Positions 19,607 to 29,358 of a stretch of 64,000 nucleotides of DNA are shown here, piece after piece. The stretch comes from Nocardia asteroides. Its GTDB lineage: Bacteria; Actinomycetota; Actinomycetes; Mycobacteriales; Mycobacteriaceae. Location: positions 3,162,001 to 3,226,000 of the forward strand of contig CP082844.1 in the NCBI GenBank assembly GCA_019930625.1, read 5' to 3'. Within the stretch, counting starts at the first letter, position 1. The number at the start of each line of letters is the position of its first letter. Under the pieces are notes generated by a model. It searched no databases. It was not told where the DNA came from and was given only the letters and a program-made list of their open reading frames with translations. Position numbers and translations under genes: made by a program.

Positions 19607-22600
19607 TCACTGACCACCCGACACCCCCGACCCTATTGGTGATGACCCGGCGTCACCCGAGAATATTCCCTCCGACGACTGCGCCGCTGCCCAGAGCCGG
19701 GCATACGGTCCACCCGCCTCGAGCAACTCCGCGTGGCAGCCGAATTCCACGATCCGCCCGTGGTCGACCACGGCGATCCGGTCGGCCCGCGCGGCCGTGC
19801 CGAGCCGGTGCGCGACGATCACCGTGGTCCGGTCCCGGCTCAGCGATCGGCTCGCTGCCAGCACCGATGCCTCGGTGTCCGGGTCGAGCGTCGCGGTGGC
19901 CTCGTCGAGCAGCAGCAAGTCCGGAGCGACCAGTTCCGCGCGGGCCAGCGCGATCAGCTGCCGCTGCCCCGCCGACAGGCCGCGGCCTCGCTCGCCGACT
20001 GGCTGGTTCAGCCCGAGCGGGAGGGCGGCGATCATCTCCGTCGCACCCACCGCGGCGGCCGCGGCGGTGATCTCCTCGGGGGTCGCGGATGGTTTCCCGA
20101 ATGCAATGTTGCTCGCCACGTCCCCGGTGAACAGGTGAGCTTCTTGCGGGACGATGCCCAGCCGGGAGCGGTAGTCGGCGAGGCGGTAGTCGCGGACGTC
20201 GGCGCCGTCCACGCGGATCGCGCCGTGGTCACTCGCGATCACCGAGGCTCTGTTTTTCGCCATCGCGGGACCCAGCGGGTCCGGTACGGCGAGATCGCCC
20301 GGCTTCCCGGGATGCCCGCCGGGCTCCCGTGGCAGGTCGTAGAGCCGCGCCAGCAACTTGACGACGGTCGACTTGCCCGCGCCGGTCGGCCCGACCAGGG
20401 CCAGGGTGGAACCGGCCGGGATGTGCAGCGAGACTCCGTCCAGCGCCGGGACGCTACTACCCGCGTAGTGGAAACGGACATCGTCGAAGCCCACGTCACC
20501 GCGCAGTCCCGCGGCGATCGGCACCGGGTGGGCCGGATCGGCGGCGATCGAGGACGGCGTGCGCAGCAGGTCCCCGATCCGGCGCAGGCCGACCCTGGCC
20601 TGCTGGTAACTGTCGAAGACCTGGGACAGCTGCAGGATCGGCACGAACAGCAGCTGTAGATACAGCACGAACGCGACGAGGGTGCCCGCGCTGGTCGCGC
20701 CGGTGGCGACCTCGCGCGCGCCGAAGAACACCACCACCGCCAATGCCACGTCCGCCCATCCGACGACGAACGCGAAGTACGACGCGATCGCCCGTTGGGC
20801 ACGCAGCCGGCTGTTGCGATACCGCTGTGAATACTCGGCGAAGCGACGGGCGGCGCGCGGCTCGTGCCGATTGGCCTGCACCGCGCGCAAACCCGTCACG
20901 TTCTCCTGGAAGTCGGCGTTGACCGCCGACACATGCTCCCGCGAGACGGTGTACGCGGTGGATGACACCCGCCGGAACAGCACGGTCGCGACCACGAGGG
21001 CGGGCACCGTCGCCAGCACGGCGATGGCCAGCGAGACATCGATCACCAGCAACGCGACCGTGATGCCGACCAGCGTCAGCAGGCCCACCAGGCTGGTGGC
21101 GACGCCGGTCTGCAGGAAGGTCGACAGCGCGTCGACGTCGGTGGTCATCCGGGTCATGATCCGTCCGGACAGCTCGCGTTCGTAGTAGTCCAGACCGAGC
21201 CGTTGCAGGTGTGCGAAGCTGCGGACCCGCAGGGCGAACAGCACCCGCTCCCCGGTGCGCGCGGTGAGCAAGGTGGTGGCCGCTGCGACCGCCCAGCCCG
21301 CGGTGACCAGTACCGCGCCGAGCAGCGTCGCGCGGACCAGCGCGGCGGCGTCGTCGTCCAGCACGCCGCCGTCGATCGCGTAACGCACCAGCGGCGGGAA
21401 GGCGATCGCGATCGCCGCGTCCGCGGCCAGCAGTGCCATCACCGTGAGCACCAGCCTGCGGACGGGACGCAGCAGGCGGGTCAGCCGGAAACGCGGATCC
21501 GGCTCGCGCAAGCGCCGCGCGTCCTGGGCCGGTTGCTCGGTGGCGGGTGGCAGCGCCTCGATGATCCGGCGCAGTTCGGGCGTCTCGTTGATGTCGGCCG
21601 CCGCGGCGCCGAAGCGACGACCGGCGGGACCATCGCCGGCTCGGCCGTTCGAGACTGCGATCGCCTCCGGCTCGGGAGTGGGGTGCGCGGCGGGAGCGGA
21701 TAACCGGATAACCCGGTCGGCGTGGGCGAGCGTCGACTCCCGATGCGCGAGGATCACCGTGGTCCGTCGGCCGTCGCCGGGCAGCGCTTCGAAGATCGCG
21801 GCCTCGGTGACCGCGTCCACCGCCGAGGTGGCGTCGTCGAGCACCAGGATGCGCGGACGCGCCAGCAATGTCCTGGCCAGCGCGATGCGCTGGCGTTGGC
21901 CGCCGGAGAGCGTGAGACCGCGTTCGCCCACCACCGTGTCGTAGCCGTCCGGCAATTCGGCGATGAATTCGTCGGCCGCCGCCTGGACGGCCGCCTGCCT
22001 GATCTCCTCGTCGGTCGCGTCCGGTCGCCCGAGCGCGATATTGGCCGCGATCGTGTCGGAGAACAGGAAAGGATCGTCGAAGACGACGCCGATGGCGGCG
22101 CGCAGGTCGGCGGCGCGCAGGTCGGCGATGTCGACGCCGACGGTCTCGGCGGTGCGGGTTGTGGCGCGCGAACTCTCGTGGGCGCCGGTGAACGCGTCGG
22201 CGGTGTCGGCTCGCGAGGCCGCGTACGCGGGGACGTCGTCGGTGAACAGGCGGATGCTGCCCGAGTCGGGCGCGTAGAACCGGGGGAGCAGCAGGGCGAG
22301 CGTGGACTTGCCCGAGCCCGCCGGGCCGATGACCGCTACCGTCTCGCCGGGCCGCACCCGCAGGTCCAGTTCGCGCAGAACGGGCCGGTCGGGATCGAAA
22401 CCGAAGCTCACCGCGTCGATCTCGATGCCGAGCGGTCCGTCCGGCAGCTCGACCGGGCGATCGGGGTCGGCGATGACCGGCGCGGTGTCGATCACTTGGA
22501 ACACCCGCTCGGCCGCTGCCCTGGTGAGCTGAGCCATGACGATCACCGAGGAGAGGATGCGCGCGGTGCCGGTCATCACTGCGACGTAGGCGGCGAACGC

Positions 22601-23479
22601 GACGAAGGTGCCGATGCCGATGCTGTCGTGCAGCGCGAGCAACCCGCCGATCGCGATGACCGCGACCATCCCGATCTGGGGAATCGTCGCGACGGTCGGT
22701 GCGAATCGGGTGTCGATCCGCGCGGCGCGCATTCGCTCCGCGAACAGCTCGCGGCCGTGCCGCTCCAGCTGGTCGACCATCCGCGCTTCCTGGCCGAAGC
22801 CTTTGACCACCCGCACCCCGGTGACCGTCTCCTCGACGTGCTGGGCGAGATCGGCGGCGCGTTGCTGTGCGGACCAGGTGGCCGCGTGCAGGCGCGGTCG
22901 CATGCGATAGACCACCAGGCCGATGGCGGGCACCACCAGCAGCGCGACCGCGGCGAGCGGAGGGGACAGCCAGATCATCACCGCGGCGGCGAGACCGAAT
23001 TCCAGCAACGCCATACCCGACAGCGGCACCATCGCCATCAGGCCTTGGACCAATTGGAGATCGGTGATGGATCGTGACACCACCTGGCCGGTGCGCAGGG
23101 TGTCCTGCTTGACGCCGTCCAGCCGCTGCAGGGAGCCCAGCAGGTTCACCCGCAGCGCGTGCTGCACGTCCAGGGAGAGCCGCCCGGCCAGCCAGCGCCG
23201 CCCGAATCCGGCCGCGGACCGGCTCACGGCCAGTATCAGGAGCAGGCCCGCGACGGCGCTGATGGCCCCCGTGTCACCGATCCCCGCCGCGTCGATGGCG
23301 CGTTTGGTCAGCAACGGTCCCGCGGTCTCGATGACCGCTCCGCCGAGCACCGCCGCCCCGAGGCCGGCCAGCACCGCGCGGTGCGGCAGGCATTCGGCCC
23401 ACAGCCTGCGGATCCATCCCGGTCTGCGTCCCCCGTCCACGTCGCCTGTTCGCCCCCTCTGTCGTACCGCGTTCGTCAT
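19607..23479 (-). CDS. Double ABC exporter: two fused TMD-NBD halves
   Basis: 1290 aa, equivalent to a fused pair such as the adjacent Rv1273c/Rv1272c-type exporters. Half 1: six-helix TMD, Walker A GPAGSGKST, signature LSGGQRQ, Walker B LVLDDATSAVD. Half 2: TMD, Walker A GPTGAGKST, signature LSAGQRQ, Walker B LLLDEATATLD. The catalytic Glu after Walker B is Asp in half 1, so one ATP site is probably degenerate, as in many heterodimeric exporters. NBD1 carries an insertion after the A-loop region (DDVPAYAASRADTADAFTG) and NBD2 an insertion before DGADVRDYR. ATG 23479 was preferred to an open frame from 23635 that adds 52 Cys/Pro-rich residues. Cargo (drug or lipid) unknown. Confidence 0.9.
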   Translation of the reverse strand: MTNAVRQRGRTGDVDGGRRPGWIRRLWAECLPHRAVLAGLGAAVLGGAVIETAGPLLTKRAIDAAGIGDTGAISAVAGLLLILAVSRSAAGFGRRWLAGRLSLDVQHALRVNLLGSLQRLDGVKQDTLRTGQVVSRSITDLQLVQGLMAMVPLSGMALLEFGLAAAVMIWLSPPLAAVALLVVPAIGLVVYRMRPRLHAATWSAQQRAADLAQHVEETVTGVRVVKGFGQEARMVDQLERHGRELFAERMRAARIDTRFAPTVATIPQIGMVAVIAIGGLLALHDSIGIGTFVAFAAYVAVMTGTARILSSVIVMAQLTRAAAERVFQVIDTAPVIADPDRPVELPDGPLGIEIDAVSFGFDPDRPVLRELDLRVRPGETVAVIGPAGSGKSTLALLLPRFYAPDSGSIRLFTDDVPAYAASRADTADAFTGAHESSRATTRTAETVGVDIADLRAADLRAAIGVVFDDPFLFSDTIAANIALGRPDATDEEIRQAAVQAAADEFIAELPDGYDTVVGERGLTLSGGQRQRIALARTLLARPRILVLDDATSAVDAVTEAAIFEALPGDGRRTTVILAHRESTLAHADRVIRLSAPAAHPTPEPEAIAVSNGRAGDGPAGRRFGAAAADINETPELRRIIEALPPATEQPAQDARRLREPDPRFRLTRLLRPVRRLVLTVMALLAADAAIAIAFPPLVRYAIDGGVLDDDAAALVRATLLGAVLVTAGWAVAAATTLLTARTGERVLFALRVRSFAHLQRLGLDYYERELSGRIMTRMTTDVDALSTFLQTGVATSLVGLLTLVGITVALLVIDVSLAIAVLATVPALVVATVLFRRVSSTAYTVSREHVSAVNADFQENVTGLRAVQANRHEPRAARRFAEYSQRYRNSRLRAQRAIASYFAFVVGWADVALAVVVFFGAREVATGATSAGTLVAFVLYLQLLFVPILQLSQVFDSYQQARVGLRRIGDLLRTPSSIAADPAHPVPIAAGLRGDVGFDDVRFHYAGSSVPALDGVSLHIPAGSTLALVGPTGAGKSTVVKLLARLYDLPREPGGHPGKPGDLAVPDPLGPAMAKNRASVIASDHGAIRVDGADVRDYRLADYRSRLGIVPQEAHLFTGDVASNIAFGKPSATPEEITAAAAAVGATEMIAALPLGLNQPVGERGRGLSAGQRQLIALARAELVAPDLLLLDEATATLDPDTEASVLAASRSLSRDRTTVIVAHRLGTAARADRIAVVDHGRIVEFGCHAELLEAGGPYARLWAAAQSSEGIFSGDAGSSPIGSGVSGGQ

Positions 23480-23531
23480 CGACGGTACCGACACCGACCG
23501 ACAGCCCGTTGTTCCCGGCCGGGCTCTCGGG

Positions 23532-24314
23532 TCACAGGTCGCGGGTGCGCAGGCTCCACCAGCTCGCGGCGCCCAGCCCGATGGTCCACAGGAGCAGGAC
23601 CACGACGGCGGCAGGGGTGGGCGCGAGGAAATCACTGTCGGGATAGGAGCCGACGGCCACGGTGCCGACGGTGGCGGAGACGGGCAGCACGGTGACCACG
23701 CCCGGGATGCCGAGACCGCGCGCGATCAGCCAGATCAAGGGTTCCGCGAGCAGGATCCAGCCGAGCAGTGAGGCCACCGCCCGAGTCGAGGAGCGCAGCA
23801 GGATGCCCGCGCTCGCGCCGATCAGCGACCAGCAGACCGCGGCGAGCAGTCCACCGCCGAGCACCGCGAACAACTCCCCGGTGACGGCGACCTTGCCCCG
23901 TCCGACGCCGAACAGCGCGCCGAGGGAGACCAATTCCACCGCCACCGCGGCCGCCAGCGCACAGCATCCGATGACCAGGAATTTCGCTGCGGCGAGCCGG
24001 TCGCGGTCGGCGGTGAACAGCGCGGTCACCGCCATGCTGTGGTACCGGTACTCCGACCCGGCGGCCACCGCGCCGAAGACCGTGGCCGCCAGCACGACCA
24101 TGGCGAGGCCGATGTACAGCCCGATGGTCGCCGCGCCGGTGGCCGGCTCACCGCGCGGATTCGGCGGTCCGGCCAGGGCCGCCGAGGCGATACTCGCCAG
24201 CAGCGCCACCGCGACCAGCGCCCCGGCCAGGATCGGGCCGCGCGGCATCGTGACGAGCTTGCGGACCTCGGAATTGACGTTCGGCACCAGGTCCGCGGGC
24301 AGGATGGTGATCAT
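23532..24314 (-). CDS. ABC-2-type transporter permease
   Basis: 260 aa with about six hydrophobic segments (ILAGALVAVALLASIASAAL, TIGLYIGLAMVVLAATVFGA, a LLAAVCWSLIGASAGILL stretch, and a C-terminal VVVLLLWTIGLGAASWW). ATG 24314 overlaps the ATPase stop by 4 bp (ATGA), so the two are coupled. It probably forms the membrane channel for the preceding ATPase. Cargo unknown. Confidence 0.8.
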   Translation of the reverse strand: MITILPADLVPNVNSEVRKLVTMPRGPILAGALVAVALLASIASAALAGPPNPRGEPATGAATIGLYIGLAMVVLAATVFGAVAAGSEYRYHSMAVTALFTADRDRLAAAKFLVIGCCALAAAVAVELVSLGALFGVGRGKVAVTGELFAVLGGGLLAAVCWSLIGASAGILLRSSTRAVASLLGWILLAEPLIWLIARGLGIPGVVTVLPVSATVGTVAVGSYPDSDFLAPTPAAVVVLLLWTIGLGAASWWSLRTRDL

Positions 24315-25300
24315 CGTGGAATCCCGTAAGGCATCGGCGAGGGTTGCTGGAATCCGGGCGTCGCGAGACCCGGATATTGCGGAGCGGGCGCGGCCGTGGC
24401 TCTGGTCAAGGACGCGAGTACGCGATCGGGATGAATCGGGTCGGGAACGATGCTGTCGATCCGCACCTGCGCCGAGAGCGCCGCCGCCCGGATCTGCGCT
24501 TCGCTCGCCTCGGCGACGGCGAGGCGACCGTCCGGCCGGATCACCGCGTCGGTGAATCCCTGCGCCGCGAGCATGGTGGCCAGCGCGATGGGAGTGGAGG
24601 CCGCGACGACCAGTCGGTCCGGATGCCCGCGCCGCAACCGCGCCGGGGTGCCCTGGTAGACCACCGCACCCTGGCTCAGCACGATCAGCTGGTCCGCGCC
24701 CGGCAGAACGGCGCCGAGGCTCTCGCTGGTGAGCAGGACACTGCCGCCGCGGCGGGCGTGCTTGCGCAGGAAATCGTGCAGCCAGCCGCGTTCGGCGGTG
24801 TCGAGCCCCTCCATCGGCTCGTCGAGCGCCAGCAGCGGTGGGTCGCCGAGCAGCGCCGTGGCCAGGGCCAGCCTGGTCTGCTGCCCGATCGACAGAGCGC
24901 CGATCTTCGTCGCCGCGTGCTCGTCCAAGCCCACAAGCTCCAGGACGTCCGTCACGCGGCTGTCGAGGACGCCCGCCGCGGCGGCGTAGATCCATAGGTG
25001 GTCTCGTGCGGTACGGACCGGATGCAACCCACGTGGGGCGAGGACGCCGCCGATCACACTCGCCGAGCCCGCGGCGTCCCGCCGGGAGCCGGGGCCGCCG
25101 ACGGACGCCGATCCGGCGGTGGGGACGAGCAGCCCGAGCAGCGCCCGCACGATCGTGGTCTTACCCGCGCCGCGCGGACCCACCAGCGCGGCGACGGCGC
25201 CGGCGGGCACGGTGAAGCTGACGTCCGTCACGGCGGTTGCCAAGTCGTACTGCTTGGTCAATCCCCTGACCGCGAACGCGATCGGCCGCGCCCCGCTCAT
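24311..25300 (-). CDS. ABC transporter ATP-binding protein
   Basis: 329 aa. Walker A GPRGAGKTT, signature LSIGQQTRL (serine-isoleucine instead of SG), Walker B LLALDEPMEGLD. The C-terminal ~100 residues form an added domain and a Pro/Gln-rich tail (FQQPSPMPYGIPR). Placed between an EcsC-like gene and the permease, with 4-bp overlaps to both. A family of this type often mediates export or immunity, but nothing here identifies the cargo. Confidence 0.88.
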   Translation of the reverse strand: MSGARPIAFAVRGLTKQYDLATAVTDVSFTVPAGAVAALVGPRGAGKTTIVRALLGLLVPTAGSASVGGPGSRRDAAGSASVIGGVLAPRGLHPVRTARDHLWIYAAAAGVLDSRVTDVLELVGLDEHAATKIGALSIGQQTRLALATALLGDPPLLALDEPMEGLDTAERGWLHDFLRKHARRGGSVLLTSESLGAVLPGADQLIVLSQGAVVYQGTPARLRRGHPDRLVVAASTPIALATMLAAQGFTDAVIRPDGRLAVAEASEAQIRAAALSAQVRIDSIVPDPIHPDRVLASLTRATAAPAPQYPGLATPGFQQPSPMPYGIPR

Positions 25301-26028
25301 CGTGGCGTGGCCGGGGGTCGCGGCTTCGCCGGGTCGATCGCGGTGAGCGGATCGGCGTCGATGACCATGTGCCGGTCGGCGGGCCAGGTGGTCGGCGCCG
25401 TCCCGAATGCCTTGCGCGCGTTGTTGATCGTGGCCTTGCCGAGCGCGCGGTTGCCCGCACCACCGATCACGGCGCCGATGCCCGCGGGCAGCACTTTGCC
25501 CGCCATCAGCGCGGCGCGCTTGGTGATGAACCGGACGATGAACCGCTTCAGCAGCGAATCGTTCATGCTCGACAGGCCGGGAATCCGGTGTGCGAAGGCC
25601 GTGCCCCAGTTCTTCGCCGAGGTGCCGACGCTCTTCTGCACGATCTGCATGCCGCTCTCGCCGAGCACGACGGCCAGCACGAGTGCCCTGCGCTGTTCCT
25701 GATCTTCCGGCGATATGCCGTGCACCGAGGCCACCGCCAGGGTGAAGACCGCCGAAGCCTCCATGAAGAAGGTGGTCTCGGCGCTGACCGCGGCGATGGC
25801 CGCGACGGTGCCGACGCCGGGGAACGCCGCGGTCGCGCCGACGGCGCTGCCGCTGCCGGTCACCGCGAGCAGGTACTGCTTCTCCAACCGCTCGATGATC
25901 TGCGCGGGACTCTCCTCGGGGTGGGAGCGGCGGATTCGGTCCACGTACTTGGCGACCGCGGGGGCCTGCAGGCGGGACCCGGTGTCGAGCAGTTCGACCA
26001 CCGTCTTCTCGAACGCGCCTTTGAGCAT
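25297..26028 (-). CDS. Hypothetical protein, EcsC-like
   Basis: 243 aa. A Gly/Ala-rich hydrophobic core (GSGSAVGATAAFPGVGTVAA near 58-77, then TTFFMEASAVFTLAVASVHG) resembles EcsC-family proteins, which accompany the EcsAB ABC transporter in Firmicutes. The resemblance is by eye only. An AGGAGG motif lies nine nucleotides before ATG 26028; Met at 26037 is too close to it. It overlaps the ABC ATPase by 4 bp, so the three genes form an operon. The C-terminus has a Pro-rich tail. Confidence 0.6.
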   Translation of the reverse strand: MLKGAFEKTVVELLDTGSRLQAPAVAKYVDRIRRSHPEESPAQIIERLEKQYLLAVTGSGSAVGATAAFPGVGTVAAIAAVSAETTFFMEASAVFTLAVASVHGISPEDQEQRRALVLAVVLGESGMQIVQKSVGTSAKNWGTAFAHRIPGLSSMNDSLLKRFIVRFITKRAALMAGKVLPAGIGAVIGGAGNRALGKATINNARKAFGTAPTTWPADRHMVIDADPLTAIDPAKPRPPATPR

Positions 26029-26143
26029 CGGCGGCATCCTCCTCTTCCGGTCTGCTGGGTAGAACTGTATGGCACCGGTTGCCGTCAGCTCGTCATGACA
26101 ACGAAGTACCCAGCCGGATCGGTTCCACCGGCGGCTGCCCGAG

Positions 26144-27178
26144 TTATGACCGGTTACGCGGGGTGTGGACCGCGGGCACGCGTTCGGCCGACGGCGGAGG
26201 GGGCGGCGGGGTTCCGTCGCCGAAGGGCCTGCCGCCGAGTGTTTCCCGGCCGTGCGGGGTCTGCCAGTTCTCCAGGTCCGGGCCCTTGGGAACGATGCCG
26301 GTCGGGTTGATGTCGCGGTGCACCACGTAGTAGTGCGTCTTGATCTGCCCGAAGTCGATCGTGTCGCCGAAACCGGGAGTCTGGTACAGATCGCGCGCGT
26401 ACGCCCACAGCACCGGCATCTCGGCCAGCTTGGACCGATTGCACTTGAAGTGCCCGTGGTACACCGCGTCGAAGCGGACCAGCGTGGTGAACAGCCGCAC
26501 ATCGGCCTCGGTGATCGTGTCGCCGACCAGATAGCGTTGTGTGGCAAGGCGTTCCGACAGCCAGTCCAGGCGGCGGAAGAGCCGGTCGTAGGCGGCGTCG
26601 TAGGCGTCCTGCGCGCCGGCGAACCCGCAGCGGTAGACGCCGTTGTTGACATCGCGAAACACCGCGAGGTTGACCTCGTCGATCTCCGCGCGCAGCGGTT
26701 CGGGGTACAGCCGGGGTGCGCCGGGCCGGTGGTGATCGGTCCACTCGGTGGAGAAGTCGAGCGTGATCTGCGCGTAGTCGTTCGTGACGACCTGCCCCGT
26801 CGGCACGTCGACGATGGCGGGCACCGTGATGCCCCGGGGGTAGTCCGGGAAGCGCGCCAGGTAGGCGTCGCGCAGCCGGGGTATGCCGAGTACCGGGTCG
26901 ACGCCACCGGGGTCCAAGTCGAAGGTCCAACTGAGCTTGTCGTGCGTCGGACCGCACAGGCCCAGCGAGAGCACCGGTTCGAGCCCGAGCAGACGCCGCA
27001 CGATCAGCGTGCGGTTGGCCCACGGGCAGGCGCGCGCCGCGACGAGCCGGTAGCGTCCCGGCTCGACCGGGTAGCCGTCGCGGCCGTAGGCCGTGATGCG
27101 GGTGGTGATGTAGTTCGTGTCCCTCTTGAACTCGCCGGGCTCGACGTAGGAACCGCTTGCGCTGGCCGACTTGGTCAC
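26144..27178 (-). CDS. Glutathione S-transferase family protein, Xi/omega type (glutathionyl-hydroquinone reductase-like)
   Basis: 344 aa. The thioredoxin-fold half carries RACPWANRTLIVRRLLGL with the catalytic CPWA cysteine of YqjG/ECM4-type reductases, and the helical half has the usual YLVGDTITEADVRLF motif. Family members remove thiol adducts from quinones. Most Actinobacteria lack glutathione, so mycothiol may be the partner (inference). The C-terminal ~35 residues (PPPPPPSAERV) are an untypical disordered tail. It is transcribed divergently from the enoyl-CoA hydratase with 38 bp between starts. Confidence 0.88.
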   Translation of the reverse strand: MTKSASASGSYVEPGEFKRDTNYITTRITAYGRDGYPVEPGRYRLVAARACPWANRTLIVRRLLGLEPVLSLGLCGPTHDKLSWTFDLDPGGVDPVLGIPRLRDAYLARFPDYPRGITVPAIVDVPTGQVVTNDYAQITLDFSTEWTDHHRPGAPRLYPEPLRAEIDEVNLAVFRDVNNGVYRCGFAGAQDAYDAAYDRLFRRLDWLSERLATQRYLVGDTITEADVRLFTTLVRFDAVYHGHFKCNRSKLAEMPVLWAYARDLYQTPGFGDTIDFGQIKTHYYVVHRDINPTGIVPKGPDLENWQTPHGRETLGGRPFGDGTPPPPPPSAERVPAVHTPRNRS

Positions 27179-27216
27179 AAGGACAGTCTTCCAGATCGAC
27201 CTCGTACGCTGACCGG

Positions 27217-28011
27217 ATGAGTGACACGAAGGCCACGCGCCTGGAGCGCGAGTTCACCGACGGCGGCGCGGAGGTGGCGACCCTCACCCTCGCCCATCCG
27301 CCGCTCAACCTCTTCGATCGGCCGATGCTGGACGCGCTGACCTCGGATATCGCCGAGCTGTCGGCGCGGCCGCCGCGCGCGGTGCTGCTGCGCGCCGAGG
27401 GCAAGGTGGTCTCCGGCGGCGTCGACGTGCACGTCTTCGACGGTCTGACACCGGAGCAGGGCGCCGATTTGTGGCGCACCCTGTTCGCGCGGATCATCCA
27501 TCCGCTGGAGGCGCTGCCGTGCCCGGTGGTGTTCGCCGCGCACGGGCTGACCCTGACCGCCGCCTTCGAGATCGCGCTCGCCTGCGACATCCTGCTCGCG
27601 GCGCCGAAGGCGAAGTTCGGGTTGGTGGAGATCGTGGTCGGGCTGACCCCGTCGATGGGTGGCCCGCAGCGCCTGGCCGAACGAGCGGGCTCGGGTCGGG
27701 CTCGCGAGTTCGTGATGACCGGCGACCTCTACGACGCGGCGACCATGGCCGAGTGGGGGGTGGTGAACGCCGTGCACGACGACCTCGACACCGCGGCGCG
27801 AGCGCTGACCCACCGGCTGGCCGAGGGCCCGACGAAGGCTCACGGGGCGACCAAGAAGATCATCGAGGCGTGGCGTTCGGGCGGTGTGGCACATGCGGAT
27901 TCGGTGACGCCCGAAGTGTCCGGCGCGCTGTTCGACACCGAGGACCTGAAGGGCGGTGTGCGCAGCTTCCTCGAGGCCGGTCCGGGGAAGGCGCGCTACG
28001 CGGGGCGGTGA
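27217..28011 (+). CDS. Enoyl-CoA hydratase/isomerase family protein
   Basis: 264-aa crotonase-fold protein. The oxyanion-hole loop reads GKVVSGGVDVHVF and the later GLVEIVVGLTPSMGGPQRL contains Glu at the position of the catalytic glutamate of hydratases. The first loop departs from the common AFSAGAD form, so the exact reaction is uncertain. ATG 27217 was chosen over 27157, which would overlap the divergent neighbour. The next gene, an acyl-CoA synthetase, starts 92 bp later on the same strand. Confidence 0.85.
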   Translation: MSDTKATRLEREFTDGGAEVATLTLAHPPLNLFDRPMLDALTSDIAELSARPPRAVLLRAEGKVVSGGVDVHVFDGLTPEQGADLWRTLFARIIHPLEALPCPVVFAAHGLTLTAAFEIALACDILLAAPKAKFGLVEIVVGLTPSMGGPQRLAERAGSGRAREFVMTGDLYDAATMAEWGVVNAVHDDLDTAARALTHRLAEGPTKAHGATKKIIEAWRSGGVAHADSVTPEVSGALFDTEDLKGGVRSFLEAGPGKARYAGR

Positions 28012-28103
28012 CAGCTGGGACACGTTCATCGCCTATTCCAGCGAAGTTGTGACATGCGTCATATAGTCGCAGTGCCTGATACCTCGAGGCATGCGGAGGA
28101 CGA

Positions 28104-29351
28104 ATGTCGCAGTTGCTCGTCGAATATCCCCTCACCAGCCCGCACGCCTGGGACAACCCGCTAGCCCGGGGCGCCGACGGGGTGCTGCGCTACGGAAACC
28201 TCACACCCGCGCTGACCGAACTGCTCGATCTACAGGTGCACGCCTTCGGCACTCGCGAAGCCGTGGTGGAGGTCGGCGGCCCGCGCCTGACCTACCGTGA
28301 GCTGTGGCACTCCGCCTCCCGCATCGCGGGCGGCCTGCAGGAGCACGGCATCGGGTACGGCGACCGGGTGGTCATCCGCATGCCCTCGGGCGCTCGCTGG
28401 GTGCAGGCGTTTCTCGGCGCCTTGCTCAGTGGCGCGGTGCCGGTGCTGGTGCACGACAGGCTGCCCGACGCGGTGGCCGAGCGCGTGATCGCCGACAGCC
28501 GTGCGGATTTCGTGCTCGGCCCCACAAGCGTCGAGACCGAGTTGCCCGACGGGGCCGCCTACATCGATGACGGTGCGGCGCTGGGCGACCTGGCGCTGCT
28601 GTGCTACACCAGCGGAACCTGCGCGCCCAAGGGCGTGGAGTTGACCAACGAGAATCTGCTCTCCGCCGTGCGCTCGGTGGTCGCGGCGCTGGATCTGCCG
28701 ACCGACGGCTTGCGCAACCTGGTGCTGTTGCCGTTGGCGCACGCCAGTGGCTGCGTCGACCAGCTGTTGCCGACCTTCGCGGTGGGCGGCACCGTGGTGC
28801 TCACCAGGGACGCCCGCGGCTTGGCCGAAGCCATCACCGCCGAGCGGATCGACATGGTCTGCGCGACGCCGCGGACTTTCGCGGACCTGTTGCCCGAACT
28901 GGTGGAACTGCGCGCCGAGGGATTGTGCACCGAGGGCATTGCGCGGATCAGCAAGGCAGGCCATCGCTCCGCGTCCCCGGTCGCGCCGGTCGACCTCACG
29001 GCCGGCCTGCGTGGGGTGTTCCCCGCGGCTCGGCAATGGTCGGTGTGGGGCGCGACCGAGACCAGCGGCATCGGTCTGGCAGTGGACGACGCCGAGCGGG
29101 CGGTGGATCCGTCCGAGGCTGCCGCGGTGCTCGGTTTCCCCTTCGGCGGAACGGAATTGGCGCTGTGGGGCCCGAAGGCGACGACAGGTCACGGTGAACT
29201 GCTGTGCCGCGGGCCGAATGTCACCCCGCGCTACTGGAACGACCCCACCACGACCGCGGCGCGCTTCACCGGAACCTGGTTCCACACCGGCGACCAGGTG
29301 ACCATCGGCGCCGACGGATTGGTGCGCAAGGAAGCGGCGCCGGTCGAGTGA
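28104..29351 (+). CDS. AMP-dependent acyl-CoA synthetase-like protein lacking the C-terminal domain
   Basis: 415 aa. It has the N-terminal ANL domain with phosphate loop CYTSGTCAPKGVEL, the adenine motif WGATETSG and the WFHTGDQV aspartate, but stops right after ADGLVRKEAAPVE. The hinge (R-x-K-D/E) and the ~100-residue lid bearing the catalytic lysine are missing. The next gene ends 8 bp away on the other strand, so no frameshifted remainder can follow. It may adenylate only, act with a partner lid, or bind acyl ligands. GGAGG at 28095-28099 supports ATG 28104. Confidence 0.82.
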   Translation: MSQLLVEYPLTSPHAWDNPLARGADGVLRYGNLTPALTELLDLQVHAFGTREAVVEVGGPRLTYRELWHSASRIAGGLQEHGIGYGDRVVIRMPSGARWVQAFLGALLSGAVPVLVHDRLPDAVAERVIADSRADFVLGPTSVETELPDGAAYIDDGAALGDLALLCYTSGTCAPKGVELTNENLLSAVRSVVAALDLPTDGLRNLVLLPLAHASGCVDQLLPTFAVGGTVVLTRDARGLAEAITAERIDMVCATPRTFADLLPELVELRAEGLCTEGIARISKAGHRSASPVAPVDLTAGLRGVFPAARQWSVWGATETSGIGLAVDDAERAVDPSEAAAVLGFPFGGTELALWGPKATTGHGELLCRGPNVTPRYWNDPTTTAARFTGTWFHTGDQVTIGADGLVRKEAAPVE

Positions 29352-29358
29352 TCCGCTC

